Counted from the first letter of the stretch, positions 7,918 to 16,225 are shown. The stretch is 64,000 nt of DNA from Duganella guangzhouensis (GCF_009674535.1 NZ_WKJK01000007.1:124001-188000), one strand, 5' to 3'. Numbers and translations are program-made. The notes: generated from the sequence alone by a model not told the origin.

Positions 7918-9332
7918 ACGTCCCAGCGGTAGGCGCCGCCGACATCGGTACGGGCGTAGATCAGCCCTTTCTCGGTCTTGCTGGTGATCAGGCCGGACAC
8001 GAAGCCGCTGCCACCGATCGAGACGTTATCCCACGCGTATTTGGACGATTCCGGCAGCAGCTGGTTCAGCGTCGGCGCCATCGCCTTGGCCCAGATCTCG
8101 TAGCCCTGCTCATTCGGATGCAGCAGATCCGGCATGATGTCCTTGGACAGCGTGCCATCCGGCTGCAGGAAGGCCTGATTGATATTCAGGAAAAACACCT
8201 TCTGGTTATCGGCAAAGCCGGCGATGATGCCGTTGATCTTCTCGTTAATCTGACGCAGCGGATCGGCCGGCGTGGCGCCGCGCGGGAAAATCGCCAGCAG
8301 CAGAATTTTAGTGTTCGGCAGACGCTGTTGCAGCTCGTCGATGTTGCGCCGGATGCCGGCCGCCGTGGTCCGAGGATCTTCCTGGCGATGGCCGGTGTTG
8401 TTGGTGCCGAACATCAGCACCGCGACTTTCGGATCGAGGCCATCAACCTCGCCGTGCTGCAAACGCCACAACACGTTCTCGGTGCGGTCGCCGCCAAAGC
8501 CCAGCGCCAGGCCTTTCAGCGGCTGGTAGTTGCGCTGCCAAACCGGGGCGCCGCTCTTTTCCCAGCCCTCGGTGATCGAGTCGCCGATGAAGACCACCTG
8601 CGCGCTCTTGCCGAGTTGCTTGGCTTCGGCCAGCTTGCTCTCGTGGCGCGCGGTCCACCAGCTGATCGACCACGACTCGTTGAGTTTATCCGGCGTGACC
8701 GAGACCGTTTTGTAATCCGGGCAGCTGACGTTGGGCTTGCCGCTCAGCTGGTACTTGACGTTGGCGATGGCGACCTTGCCCTTGCCGGTGCCGTTCAATT
8801 CGAACGGCTGGGTGATCTGGCTGAAATCATCGCCGTCGCGATAGAAACAGCTGGCCGACATCACCAGATGCTGCCAGCCCTTGCCGGCGGCGGCGCGCGC
8901 GGGGATCACATACGGCACGCTACGTTCGCACTGCTCGCCACAGCTGACGCGGAACGACAGGCCGCCGCTGGCCAGCTCGTCCACCTTGAGATCCAGCGCC
9001 AGCACGCCCTTGGCCAGATACGGCCGCAGATCCACCGGCTTGCCGCCCTGCACGCGCAGGCTGGCGTACCAGGCCTGGTCGAAATTCAGCGTCAGCGCGT
9101 CGTCCGGCTTCGCCTTGGCCGATTTGCTGACCGCGACCACGCCAGCGGGCGCCTTGGGGATGGCGACGGTATCGCCTTCCAGCGTCTTGCTGGTATCGGC
9201 ATCGGAAATGCTGATGCGGCCGCCATCGAGCGGATGGCCGGCGTATACCGGCAAGTCATGGGGCGCCGCAAAGGCGGATGAAGACAAGACAGCCAGCAAG
9301 GTGGCGAGGCGGATTTTCATGGGGTGTCTCAT
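7893..9332 (-). CDS. Secreted SGNH (GDSL) esterase fused to start of GH74
   Basis: Predicted polysaccharide deacetylase, probably acting on acetylated xyloglucan or xylan. The signal peptide is best read from the internal ATG at 9320 (MKIRLATLLAVLSSSAFA). Residues about 30-195 form a beta-rich galactose-binding-like domain resembling the accessory domain of ExoP-type glucosidases. Residues about 230-430 are an SGNH hydrolase: GDSITEGW (Ser block), GFGGDRTEN, MFGTNN and DLLHPNEQGY (Asp-x-x-His). From about residue 432 the sequence switches to a GH74 N-terminus (YAWDNVSIGGSGF, IYARTDVGGAYRWD). It then leaves the frame at nine A and stops after AGFH. A XylR-like motif is 44 bp upstream of the 9332 start. 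The GH74 remainder follows with a 1-base overlap. Confidence 0.88.
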   Translation of the reverse strand: MRHPMKIRLATLLAVLSSSAFAAPHDLPVYAGHPLDGGRISISDADTSKTLEGDTVAIPKAPAGVVAVSKSAKAKPDDALTLNFDQAWYASLRVQGGKPVDLRPYLAKGVLALDLKVDELASGGLSFRVSCGEQCERSVPYVIPARAAAGKGWQHLVMSASCFYRDGDDFSQITQPFELNGTGKGKVAIANVKYQLSGKPNVSCPDYKTVSVTPDKLNESWSISWWTARHESKLAEAKQLGKSAQVVFIGDSITEGWEKSGAPVWQRNYQPLKGLALGFGGDRTENVLWRLQHGEVDGLDPKVAVLMFGTNNTGHRQEDPRTTAAGIRRNIDELQQRLPNTKILLLAIFPRGATPADPLRQINEKINGIIAGFADNQKVFFLNINQAFLQPDGTLSKDIMPDLLHPNEQGYEIWAKAMAPTLNQLLPESSKYAWDNVSIGGSGFVSGLITSKTEKGLIYARTDVGGAYRWDVKKNAGFH

Positions 9333-9375
9333 GGATTTTTTATGCGCACCATTGTGATATCACTTTCCGCGCCCG

Positions 9376-9411
9376 GCAATTACGAAATTCACCAAGCGCA
9401 CCAATAATATT
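9376..9411 (-). promoter_or_regulatory. XylR-like motif, copy C
   Basis: The core on the minus strand is TTGGTGAATTTCGTAATTGC, identical to copy A except one base. It lies 44-56 bp upstream of the possible starts of the esterase/xyloglucanase gene. A perfect 10-bp palindrome (GTGATATCAC, 9354-9363) lies between motif and start. Confidence 0.65.
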
Positions 9412-9444
9412 GAACTTGGCGGCCGGCGCGCGGTCTAACCATGC

Positions 9445-9972
9445 ATGACCCCGCCTTCCAACAATGCCGCCGCACCACACATCGAAACAGTCGAAGCCCG
9501 GCTGGACGGTCGGATCTCGTCCATGGAGGCCACCTTCGCCGCCTTCGTCCAGTTGATGGACGAGCGCCACCGCGCCTCGGAAGCAAGAATGGACCGGATG
9601 GAGGCCATGATTGCGGAAATCCGCGCCAGCGTTGCCAGCTTGCGCGTCACCATCGTCATCACCGGCATCAGTAGCGTGCTGGCGGCCACCTTCGGCATCG
9701 CCGCGCTGAACGCCAACATGCAGTCCAACATGCTGGCCGCTCTCACTGGCGGCAAGGAGATGCAAGCCCTGTACATGGAGGTCAAGCAACAGACCGATGA
9801 AAACCGCCGACTGGTCGGCGAAGCCCGCCAACAGGCCGAAGCCACTGCGGAACTGGCAAAAGAGATCAGGCGGCAAGCTGATGCCACCAATGCCCTGATA
9901 CTACAGGCACAGAGCAAACGCACAACACCAGCTAACGCGGATCGCGGCAGTAAGCCCGCTCGCGGTAAGTGA
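9445..9972 (+). CDS. Small coiled-coil membrane protein, function unknown
   Basis: Not recognised as a named family. The 175 residues start with a Pro/Asn/Ala-rich tail. A helical region follows (about 12-65) with regularly spaced charged and hydrophobic residues, then one hydrophobic segment (about 68-90, VTIVITGISSVLAATFGIAA). A long Gln/Glu/Arg/Ala-rich coiled coil runs to a basic tail. This layout resembles small inner-membrane coiled-coil proteins. The ATG at 9445 gives the natural reading frame. It is the only plus-strand gene in the first 15 kb. Its last 41 bp overlap, convergently, the end of the GH43 gene. A second gene of similar design lies at 23444-23776. Confidence 0.7.
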   Translation: MTPPSNNAAAPHIETVEARLDGRISSMEATFAAFVQLMDERHRASEARMDRMEAMIAEIRASVASLRVTIVITGISSVLAATFGIAALNANMQSNMLAALTGGKEMQALYMEVKQQTDENRRLVGEARQQAEATAELAKEIRRQADATNALILQAQSKRTTPANADRGSKPARGK

Positions 9973-11560
9973 AATAGTCGAAGTCCGCGTGCAGGCCGGT
10001 GCCGGCCATGTCCTGGCACGCCATGCCGACAAACGCGCCGGTAAAGTTGGGCTGGCCGGGCGCGTTGGCCTCGTCGGACAGGATGCTGGCGTCGAACTGC
10101 TGCGGCAACCACTGCCAGTTGCCGCCGCCCACACGGTAGCCGAAGTACAGCCGCTCCTCATCCACCTCCACCCGCAGCTGCACCGGCCCAGCCGGCAACG
10201 CGATCGGCGCGGTGAATGCATCGGTCTGCACATGATTCGGCAGACTGCTCATCACCCGCACATGCTTGCCGACCTCATCGTCATGCGTGATGTACAGATA
10301 GTGGAACTTGGTCGCCCCGTAATAACACACCAGCCCCGCCTGCTGCTGATAATGTTCCGGCTCGAACTCCACCAGCGTGGCCGCGCTGTAGCAATGCGCC
10401 TGCTGCCGCCGCGCCACCAGCGCCTGCCGGAACTGGCTGCCCATGCTCTCGCGACCAAACAAACGCAGATATCCCGGCCGCGCCGTCAAACTGAACAACT
10501 CCTCCGGCCACGGCGTGCGCAACCACTGGAACGCCAGCGGCAATTGCGGCGTATCGAAATCCTCGCGCTCGGGCGGCGCCGCGAAGCGATGCTCAGGCAA
10601 GGCCGGCGCGGCGGCCAGCAATTCTGGCGTGCCGCTGCCGTCGAGCGTACGCAACCAGCCATCCTCGCCCCATACCACCGGCTGTATCGCGGTCTCGCGC
10701 CCCAGCGTGCAGGTGCCGCGATTGCGCAGCGGACGGCCGCACAGATACACCATATAAGTCTGCCCATCCGGCGTTTCCACCAGGTCGGCGTGACCGGCGC
10801 GTTGCAAGGCCGCATCCGGCCGATCGCGCGCGGTCAGCATGGTCTGCTGCGGATGCAGTTCATACGGCCCGAGCAGACTGCGCGAGCGCGCCATCGTCAC
10901 GCCATGCTGCCATCCGGTGCCGCCCTCCGCCGTCAGCAGATAGTAATAGCCATTGCGCCGGTACAGATGCGGCGCCTCCGTCAGACCATGCGCCGTGCCC
11001 TTGAAGATATTCTCGCGCCGCCCGATCAGCCTGCCCTCCTGCACCGAATACTCTTGCAGCATAATGCCGGCAAAGCGCGTATTGCCAGGACGATGGTCCC
11101 ACAACTGATTCAGCAAATACTTGCGGCCATCGTCGTCATGGAACAGCGATGGATCGAAGCCGCTGCTGTTCAGATACACCGGGTCCGACCACGGCCCTTC
11201 GATGCTCGGGCTGGTGACCAGGTAGTTATGAAAATCGCGCAGCGAGGCGCCACCGCTGGCGCCACTGCTGGAGGTGCGGCCGTAGCGCTTGACGTCGGTG
11301 TAGATCAGCCAGAACAAGCCGTCCGCATAGGTCAGGCATGGCGCCCACACGCCGCACGAATCCTGCGCGCCCAGCATATTGAGCTGGCTGGCGCGCGTGA
11401 GCGGTCGCGTCAGCAAACGCCAATTGACCAGATCGCGCGAATGGTGGATCTGCACGCCTGGATACCACTCAAAGGTGGAAGTGGCGATGTAGTAATCGCC
11501 GCCCACGCGCACGATCGACGGATCGGGATTGAAGCCGCGCAAAATGGGGTTTTGTATCAT
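9932..11560 (-). CDS. GH43 beta-xylosidase (subfamily 11 type)
   Basis: Intracellular beta-xylosidase or xylosidase/arabinofuranosidase of 542 residues with no signal peptide. The five-bladed propeller shows the three catalytic residues: base Asp13 (FNPDPS), pKa-tuning Asp136 (SSGFDPSLF) and acid Glu195 (GLTEAPHLY). A C-terminal beta-sandwich domain (about 330-540) is typical of the Selenomonas-type enzymes of about the same length. A Ser/Gly/Ala-rich insert (residues 97-106) is unusual. Its ATG overlaps the stop of the upstream transporter gene as ATGA, so the two are translationally coupled: import of xylo-oligosaccharides followed by hydrolysis in the cytoplasm. Family assignment is strong; exact specificity is inferred. 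Confidence 0.93.
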   Translation of the reverse strand: MIQNPILRGFNPDPSIVRVGGDYYIATSTFEWYPGVQIHHSRDLVNWRLLTRPLTRASQLNMLGAQDSCGVWAPCLTYADGLFWLIYTDVKRYGRTSSSGASGGASLRDFHNYLVTSPSIEGPWSDPVYLNSSGFDPSLFHDDDGRKYLLNQLWDHRPGNTRFAGIMLQEYSVQEGRLIGRRENIFKGTAHGLTEAPHLYRRNGYYYLLTAEGGTGWQHGVTMARSRSLLGPYELHPQQTMLTARDRPDAALQRAGHADLVETPDGQTYMVYLCGRPLRNRGTCTLGRETAIQPVVWGEDGWLRTLDGSGTPELLAAAPALPEHRFAAPPEREDFDTPQLPLAFQWLRTPWPEELFSLTARPGYLRLFGRESMGSQFRQALVARRQQAHCYSAATLVEFEPEHYQQQAGLVCYYGATKFHYLYITHDDEVGKHVRVMSSLPNHVQTDAFTAPIALPAGPVQLRVEVDEERLYFGYRVGGGNWQWLPQQFDASILSDEANAPGQPNFTGAFVGMACQDMAGTGLHADFDYFTYRERAYCRDPR

Positions 11561-12798
11561 GCTGTTTTCTCTCTCACCAAAATCCAAAGCAAGGCCGCCG
11601 CCACCAGGTCCAGCACGGCCAGCGTCACAAAGAACGGCGTGTAACCGACGCTGGCCATCAGGCCGCCGATCAGCAGCGAGAACAGCAGCAGGCCCAGATT
11701 GCCGAAGGTGCCGCACATCCCGGCCACCGTGGCCACCTCGTCGCGCCGGAACAGATCGGACGACATCGTAATCACCGTCACCGACAAGGTCTGATGCGCG
11801 AAGCCGGCCAGGCTGAGCAAGGCAATCGCCGCGTATGGATTGTCGACATAGCCGACAAACGCCACGCCCATCATCATGCACGCGCCCAGCGTGAAGGCGC
11901 CACGGCGCGCGTTAATCAGCCGCACGCCGCGCTTTTGTAGCGCCAGCACCACCATCGGCCCGAAGAAGCAGCCGAGGTCGGCGCCGAGGAAGGGCAGCCA
12001 GGCAAACATCGCAATCTGCGCCAGGTCGAAATGCCGCACCGTGGTCAGATACAGCGGCACCCAGAACGACAGCGTGCCCCAGGCCGGATCGGCCAGAAAG
12101 CGCGGCAGCGCGATGCCCCAGAAATTGCGCAGCTTGAGGATGCTGACGATGGAGCGCCGTGTGCCGCTTGCTTGCAGATGCGGCTCCTGCCCGGCCGCGA
12201 TATGCCGCGCCTCTTCGGCCGACAAGCGGCGATGACGCGCCGGCGCGTCATACAGCAGCAGCCACAGCGCCACCCAGATCAGGCCCAGCGCGCCGGTGAT
12301 CACAAACGCCGACTGCCAGTTGTAATGCAGGATGGCCCACACCACCAGCGGCGGCGCCAGCATCGAACCGAACGAAGCGCCGATATTGAAGATGCCGCCC
12401 GCCATGCCGCGCTCGCGCGCCGGGAACCACTCGGCCACGGTCTTCATGCCGGCCGGATTGGCCGAACCCTCGGCCAGCCCCAGCAGGCCGCGCAGCACCG
12501 CCAGCGTGTGCCAGTTGGTGGCGTAGCCGTGCGCCATGCAGATCAGCGACCAGGCGGTGGCAAACATGGCGAAGCCGAATTTCAAACCGATCACGTCCAG
12601 CACATAGCCGCACAGCGGCTGCAGCATGATCGCGCCCTGGAAGGCGGCGGTGATATATGAATATTCCTGTGTGCTGATCTGCAGCTCGTGCAGCAGCGTC
12701 GGCGCCGCCACCGCCAGCGTGCTGCGCGTTAAGTAGTTAATTACCGCCCCCAGCATGACCAGAGCGATCATCCACCAGCGTAGTCCCCGTATTTTCAT
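11557..12798 (-). CDS. MFS sugar/anion transporter (ACS family, ExuT-like)
   Basis: Inner-membrane permease of 413 residues with about 12 membrane segments. The N-terminus (MKIRGLRWWMIALVMLGAV), the NYLTRSTLAVAAPTL stretch and the loop motif GSANPAGMKTVAEWFPARERG are those of hexuronate/anion:cation symporters (ExuT, GudP, LgoT). Being coupled by ATGA overlap to a GH43 xylosidase, it probably imports xylosides, xylo-oligosaccharides or aldouronic acids. The ATG at 12798 is chosen from the family N-terminus. It lacks a Shine-Dalgarno sequence, and a perfect palindrome covers the bases just upstream. A TATAAA element 14 bases before the ATG hints at a nearly leaderless message. Confidence 0.87.
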   Translation of the reverse strand: MKIRGLRWWMIALVMLGAVINYLTRSTLAVAAPTLLHELQISTQEYSYITAAFQGAIMLQPLCGYVLDVIGLKFGFAMFATAWSLICMAHGYATNWHTLAVLRGLLGLAEGSANPAGMKTVAEWFPARERGMAGGIFNIGASFGSMLAPPLVVWAILHYNWQSAFVITGALGLIWVALWLLLYDAPARHRRLSAEEARHIAAGQEPHLQASGTRRSIVSILKLRNFWGIALPRFLADPAWGTLSFWVPLYLTTVRHFDLAQIAMFAWLPFLGADLGCFFGPMVVLALQKRGVRLINARRGAFTLGACMMMGVAFVGYVDNPYAAIALLSLAGFAHQTLSVTVITMSSDLFRRDEVATVAGMCGTFGNLGLLLFSLLIGGLMASVGYTPFFVTLAVLDLVAAALLWILVREKTA

Positions 12799-12865
12799 GA
12801 TTGCGCAATCATTTATAATTGGGTGAGAAGATAGCACACTCTCCAGCCAAAATGATTGCGCAACC
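12797..12865 (-). promoter_or_regulatory. Paired palindromic operator of the transporter-xylosidase operon
   Basis: A perfect 16-bp palindrome (ATGATTGCGCAATCAT, 12797-12812) touches the transporter start codon. A second, imperfect copy (ATGATTGCGCAACC, 12852-12865) has its centre 55 bp upstream, close to five helical turns. The central CG and the size suit a LacI- or GntR-type repressor that could loop the DNA. No such regulator gene is in the window. The motif is unrelated to the XylR-like sites. Confidence 0.55.
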
Positions 12866-12905
12866 GGGAACTTTTCCAGAAAGATCCTGCCGGCTTGCAT
12901 AGGTA

Positions 12906-12943
12906 TAAAAAAAACCCCGAAGGCCAGATCAGCTTTCGGGGTT
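12906..12943 (-). terminator. Rho-independent terminator of the lipoprotein gene
   Basis: A 9-bp stem (aaccccgaa with ttcggggtt) lies 20 bp past the stop at 12963 and is followed on the minus strand by eight T. This separates the lipoprotein gene from the transporter promoter. Confidence 0.9.
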
Positions 12944-12962
12944 GGCGTCAGCGCGGGATGTT

Positions 12963-15632
12963 TTAGCGCGATGCCGGCAGCACCAGACGTTTCATGGCCA
13001 GCGCCTTGCTGGCTGAAACAGCCGGGATCGGCGCCACCACCAGGCGCGTGTCGCCGACGAAGAACAGCGTCTTGCCGTCCGGGCTGATGGTGCCCAGCGC
13101 GCGCGTGTCGCATCCATAGTCGCTGGTGTTGCAGGTCGGGTAGTCCGCCAGCTCGAAGTAGCCCAGCACCGGCAAATCGGTGCTGGTCACCATGCGGGTG
13201 CTGCTATCGAACACGTAGACGCGCGGCTTGCTGGTGGTGCCACCATTCAGGTTATAGCTATCGTAAGCCATCACGTACAGACGCTGACCGTCCGGTGAGA
13301 ACACCGGGGTGCGGCCGAAGTAGGCGCTGTCCGGGATTTTCACGTTGCCGATTTTGTTGAAGTCGCGATCCCACACGACGTAAGTGCCTTCCGCGAAGCG
13401 CTCGCCGCGCAGGCTCTGCGCCGCCTCGTACCAGAAGGTCAGTTCCGACGGCGCCACTTTCGCCACCACGTCACTGCCGTCCAGCGACACCATCGGCGGC
13501 TGCGGCGAATAGCTGGCCGACTGAACGATGTTGATGTGCGAACCATCACCGGACGCCACCGCCCAACCAAACGCATAGTAGCCGCCGATATTGCCGAAGC
13601 TCTGCGTCACCAGGTCGAAATACGCCATCGAGCCGGCGCCGTCCGACACGCCCGAGTAACCGCTGAACAGCACTTTGCCGTCGTTGCGCACCGCCAGGCG
13701 CGGCAGGCTGTTCAAGCTATCGCCGTACACGCCGCCGGCCTTGAAGCTGCCCTGTTCGGCCAGCGTGGTCGGATCGAACAGCTTGATCAGGCCGGAAGTG
13801 ACGGTCACAATCAGACGCTTGCCATCGGGTGACATCGCCACCGCATCGACGCCGGTGACCGACACGCTGTTGACATCCCAGCCGGAACCGCTCTTGCTGA
13901 AGCGCATCAGCGAACCCAAGGTTTTATTGACCGTGTACACCGACTGACGCTCGGCGTCGAACACGATGCTGCCCTTGCTGCCCTGCGCCGCCACGGCCGC
14001 GTAGGTGAACGATGGTTGCGCCAGCGCCTTCAGCGTCACCGTGCCGGACTTGGCGCCCAGGCTGTTGGATAGCGCGAACGTCGCATCGCCCTGCGCCGCC
14101 GGCAGGCTCAGTTCAAGCTGGGTATCGTTGACGCGCGTGATCTTGGACGGCGTGGCGCCGCTGACCTGCAGCAGCCAGCTCAGGTTGCTGATCGCGTCAA
14201 AGCCGCGGCCACGCACGATGTAATTGCCAGCCTCGCCCGGCAAGCGGGTATGCGGGCTGATGAAATTCAGCTCCGGCAGCTTCTTGTCCAGCGTGACCGT
14301 GAACTTGGTGGCGGCGGATTTGCCGCTCGGCAGGCTCAAGGTGATATCGGCCGTGTGGGCGCGGAAGTTGGCCAGCTTCAGCATCTCCGCCACGTTCACC
14401 GACAGACCCAGCTTATCGGTGCGCAACGAACCACTGCTGCGCGACAGCACCAGCCAGCTGGCACTACTGCTGGCCTGCCAGGTTTGCACCGGCAGGTTCG
14501 GAATGTCGATGCTGAGCTGTCCATTCAAGCTGCTTTGCGTGCTGGCCGCATCCACCGTCAGCGTGGAGGTGCCCGTGATGGTCCAATCCGCCGCCAGCAC
14601 ATTCAGCGTCACCGGCACCGTGAACGGCAGCACATCGGTACCGCCGCCCAACACCAGATCGGCGCGATACACGCCCGGCTGCAAACTGCCGGCCGACGCG
14701 GTAACGCTCAGCGTATTCGACGCGCCCGGCGTCACCGTCAGCCAGCCCGAATCGCCGTAGCGATACTGCACACTGCTGGTCAGCGCCTGCCCCCAGGCCG
14801 GCAGCGTCACCTTCAGTTGCTGGCCACCGCTGGCGTAACCGGTCGGCGCCGAGAAGTCCAGGCTGGCGCGATCCGGCGTGATCGCCGTGATCGAGGACGC
14901 GTCGGCGGTCACGGTGTAGGTCACCGGAATCGTGGTCTGACGGCTGGCCGCGCTGATCGTCACCAATGCGGTGTACGTGCCAGGCGCCTTGGCCGAAGCC
15001 GAGACCGTCATGCTGTTGGACGTGATATTCGACACCTGCAGCCATGACACGCTGGTGGTCGCGGAAAAACTGCTAACGCCGCTCGGCAACTCGACAGTCA
15101 CCGGCGCCGACGCCATCGCCCCCGCCAGCGCGCGCAGATCCACGCTGCCCGGCGACACCTTCAAGCCCTTGCTGATGCTGACGGTGTACGCCACATCCAC
15201 CGGCGAACCCTTGAAATGCTGAGCGCATTGCGCATCGGCACACATCGACAGCTTCAGCGTGCCGGCATACTCGCCCGCCGCCAGCTGCGTCTTCGGATAG
15301 ACAGAGAACTGCGCCTGCGTGCCATTGATGCGCGCCTCGACCCGGTCAATCGCCGTGCCCAGATCCTGACCGCCGAAATAGGCGGTGGTTGGCACATTGC
15401 TGCCGCTGCCCGTGCCGACGATGATCTGCGGCGAAATCACACTGCCCTCATCGCCGGAGAAACGCAACTGCGTGCGGTCGATACTGACCGAAAATCCCGG
15501 CGCCGGATCGGGCGCCGAACCGCCTCCGGAACTGGACGAGCCACCACCGCCTCCGCCGCCACAAGCCGCAAGCAGCCACGACAGCCCGATTGCCGCCACA
15601 AACGACAACCGGTTCATCTTCAAAGTAAACAA
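12963..15632 (-). CDS. Large lipoprotein with repeat, TIG and propeller domains
   Basis: Surface or periplasmic lipoprotein of up to 889 residues. A signal peptide ends in the lipobox LLAAC, followed by a Gly/Ser-rich linker. Next come about four beta-sandwich repeats (about 45-450) with the recurring pattern SVSWLQVS / SSASWLVLSRSSG / PGVYRADLVL, typical of BACON-like modules. Then an IPT/TIG-like domain (about 460-545, FISPHTRLPGEAGNYIVRG), and a C-terminal beta-propeller with YVTN-like repeats (VAMSPDGKRLIVTV, FSPDGQRLYVMAYD, ISPDGKTLFFVG). The start may be TTG at 15632, with GAGAG six bases upstream, or the ATG at 15617. It probably binds carbohydrate or protein; the substrate is unknown. 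It has its own terminator. Confidence 0.85.
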   Translation of the reverse strand: MFTLKMNRLSFVAAIGLSWLLAACGGGGGGGSSSSGGGSAPDPAPGFSVSIDRTQLRFSGDEGSVISPQIIVGTGSGSNVPTTAYFGGQDLGTAIDRVEARINGTQAQFSVYPKTQLAAGEYAGTLKLSMCADAQCAQHFKGSPVDVAYTVSISKGLKVSPGSVDLRALAGAMASAPVTVELPSGVSSFSATTSVSWLQVSNITSNSMTVSASAKAPGTYTALVTISAASRQTTIPVTYTVTADASSITAITPDRASLDFSAPTGYASGGQQLKVTLPAWGQALTSSVQYRYGDSGWLTVTPGASNTLSVTASAGSLQPGVYRADLVLGGGTDVLPFTVPVTLNVLAADWTITGTSTLTVDAASTQSSLNGQLSIDIPNLPVQTWQASSSASWLVLSRSSGSLRTDKLGLSVNVAEMLKLANFRAHTADITLSLPSGKSAATKFTVTLDKKLPELNFISPHTRLPGEAGNYIVRGRGFDAISNLSWLLQVSGATPSKITRVNDTQLELSLPAAQGDATFALSNSLGAKSGTVTLKALAQPSFTYAAVAAQGSKGSIVFDAERQSVYTVNKTLGSLMRFSKSGSGWDVNSVSVTGVDAVAMSPDGKRLIVTVTSGLIKLFDPTTLAEQGSFKAGGVYGDSLNSLPRLAVRNDGKVLFSGYSGVSDGAGSMAYFDLVTQSFGNIGGYYAFGWAVASGDGSHINIVQSASYSPQPPMVSLDGSDVVAKVAPSELTFWYEAAQSLRGERFAEGTYVVWDRDFNKIGNVKIPDSAYFGRTPVFSPDGQRLYVMAYDSYNLNGGTTSKPRVYVFDSSTRMVTSTDLPVLGYFELADYPTCNTSDYGCDTRALGTISPDGKTLFFVGDTRLVVAPIPAVSASKALAMKRLVLPASR

Positions 15633-15795
15633 ATCGTTCTCTCAGGAAATTCCAAAAAGACAATTTTAACTTACATGTGTAAAGTTATGCAAAGATGCTT
15701 GAGTGAAAATGGATGCTCTGGCGCATAGGACGACAGGACAAAGTGTTTGCGCTACACTGATCCTATCCATCGGGTTTTCTTTAAAGAGGCGTGCC

Positions 15796-15990
15796 ATGAG
15801 CACCGTGCCGGACGAAAAGGGGCATCAATCAGAGCCGGTAACGGTTTCGAAGACGGAAGACCCGCTTGCGCTGGCCCGCGCACGGCGTTTGGCCGCCCTC
15901 AAGGCGGCGGAAGGACTCTGGAAAGACCGCACGGACATAGCGAAGGACGGCGTTCAAGTCCAAGAGCAACTGAGGGATGAATGGCGCTGA
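15796..15990 (+). CDS. Antitoxin-like small protein of a PIN-toxin pair
   Basis: A 64-residue charged protein with GAGG six bases before its ATG. The sequence has an extended N-terminus and a helical, basic-acidic C-terminal part (ALARARRLAALKAAEG, QVQEQLRDEWR) of the kind that wraps around a PIN-domain toxin. Its last ten bases overlap the ATG of a VapC-like frame at 15981, the classical antitoxin-toxin arrangement. The toxin is broken, so this antitoxin is probably an orphan. The assignment rests on context more than on sequence similarity. Confidence 0.6.
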   Translation: MSTVPDEKGHQSEPVTVSKTEDPLALARARRLAALKAAEGLWKDRTDIAKDGVQVQEQLRDEWR

Positions 15991-16150
15991 TCCTGTTCGA
16001 CACCAACATCTTCATCGACATGCTTGGTGGCTGCAAACAGGCGACCGTCGAGCTTTCAAGCTACGACTTCCCCGCCATCAGCACATAACCGGTCCCAAGG
16101 TGAAGCTACCTGACGCCATTATCGGTGCGATCGCCTCAGCGTGCGTTTGA
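15981..16150 (+). pseudogene. PIN-domain (VapC-like) toxin remnant
   Basis: The frame starting at 15981 encodes the PIN N-terminus MALILFDTNIFIDMLGG, with the first conserved Asp in FDTNIFID, and ends at TAA (16086-16088) after 35 residues. Immediately after, in another frame (16091-16150), comes the typical PIN C-terminal stretch VKLPDAIIGAIAS and a TGA. The middle, normally some 70-80 residues with the other acidic catalytic residues, is deleted. No functional nuclease can be made. Confidence 0.75.
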
Positions 16151-16185
16151 CGGTATGAGTAGATACCGTCAAAGATACTGTCAAA
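16146..16185. repeat. Inverted repeat with a third half-copy
   Basis: A perfect 11-bp inverted repeat (tttgacggtat ... ataccgtcaaa, 6-base spacer) overlaps the end of the toxin remnant. A third, near-identical half (atactgtcaaa) follows at 16175-16185. It may be the old 3'-end hairpin of the toxin gene or a deletion scar. No T-run follows. Confidence 0.5.
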
Positions 16186-16225
16186 GTTGCTGGATTTTAA
16201 TAGACGCTATCGGACGTCCTGAACC

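Noticed and set aside
9354..9363. GTGATATCAC palindrome as a CRP site
   Set aside because: The half-sites lack the 6-bp spacer of CRP sites (TGTGA-N6-TCACA).
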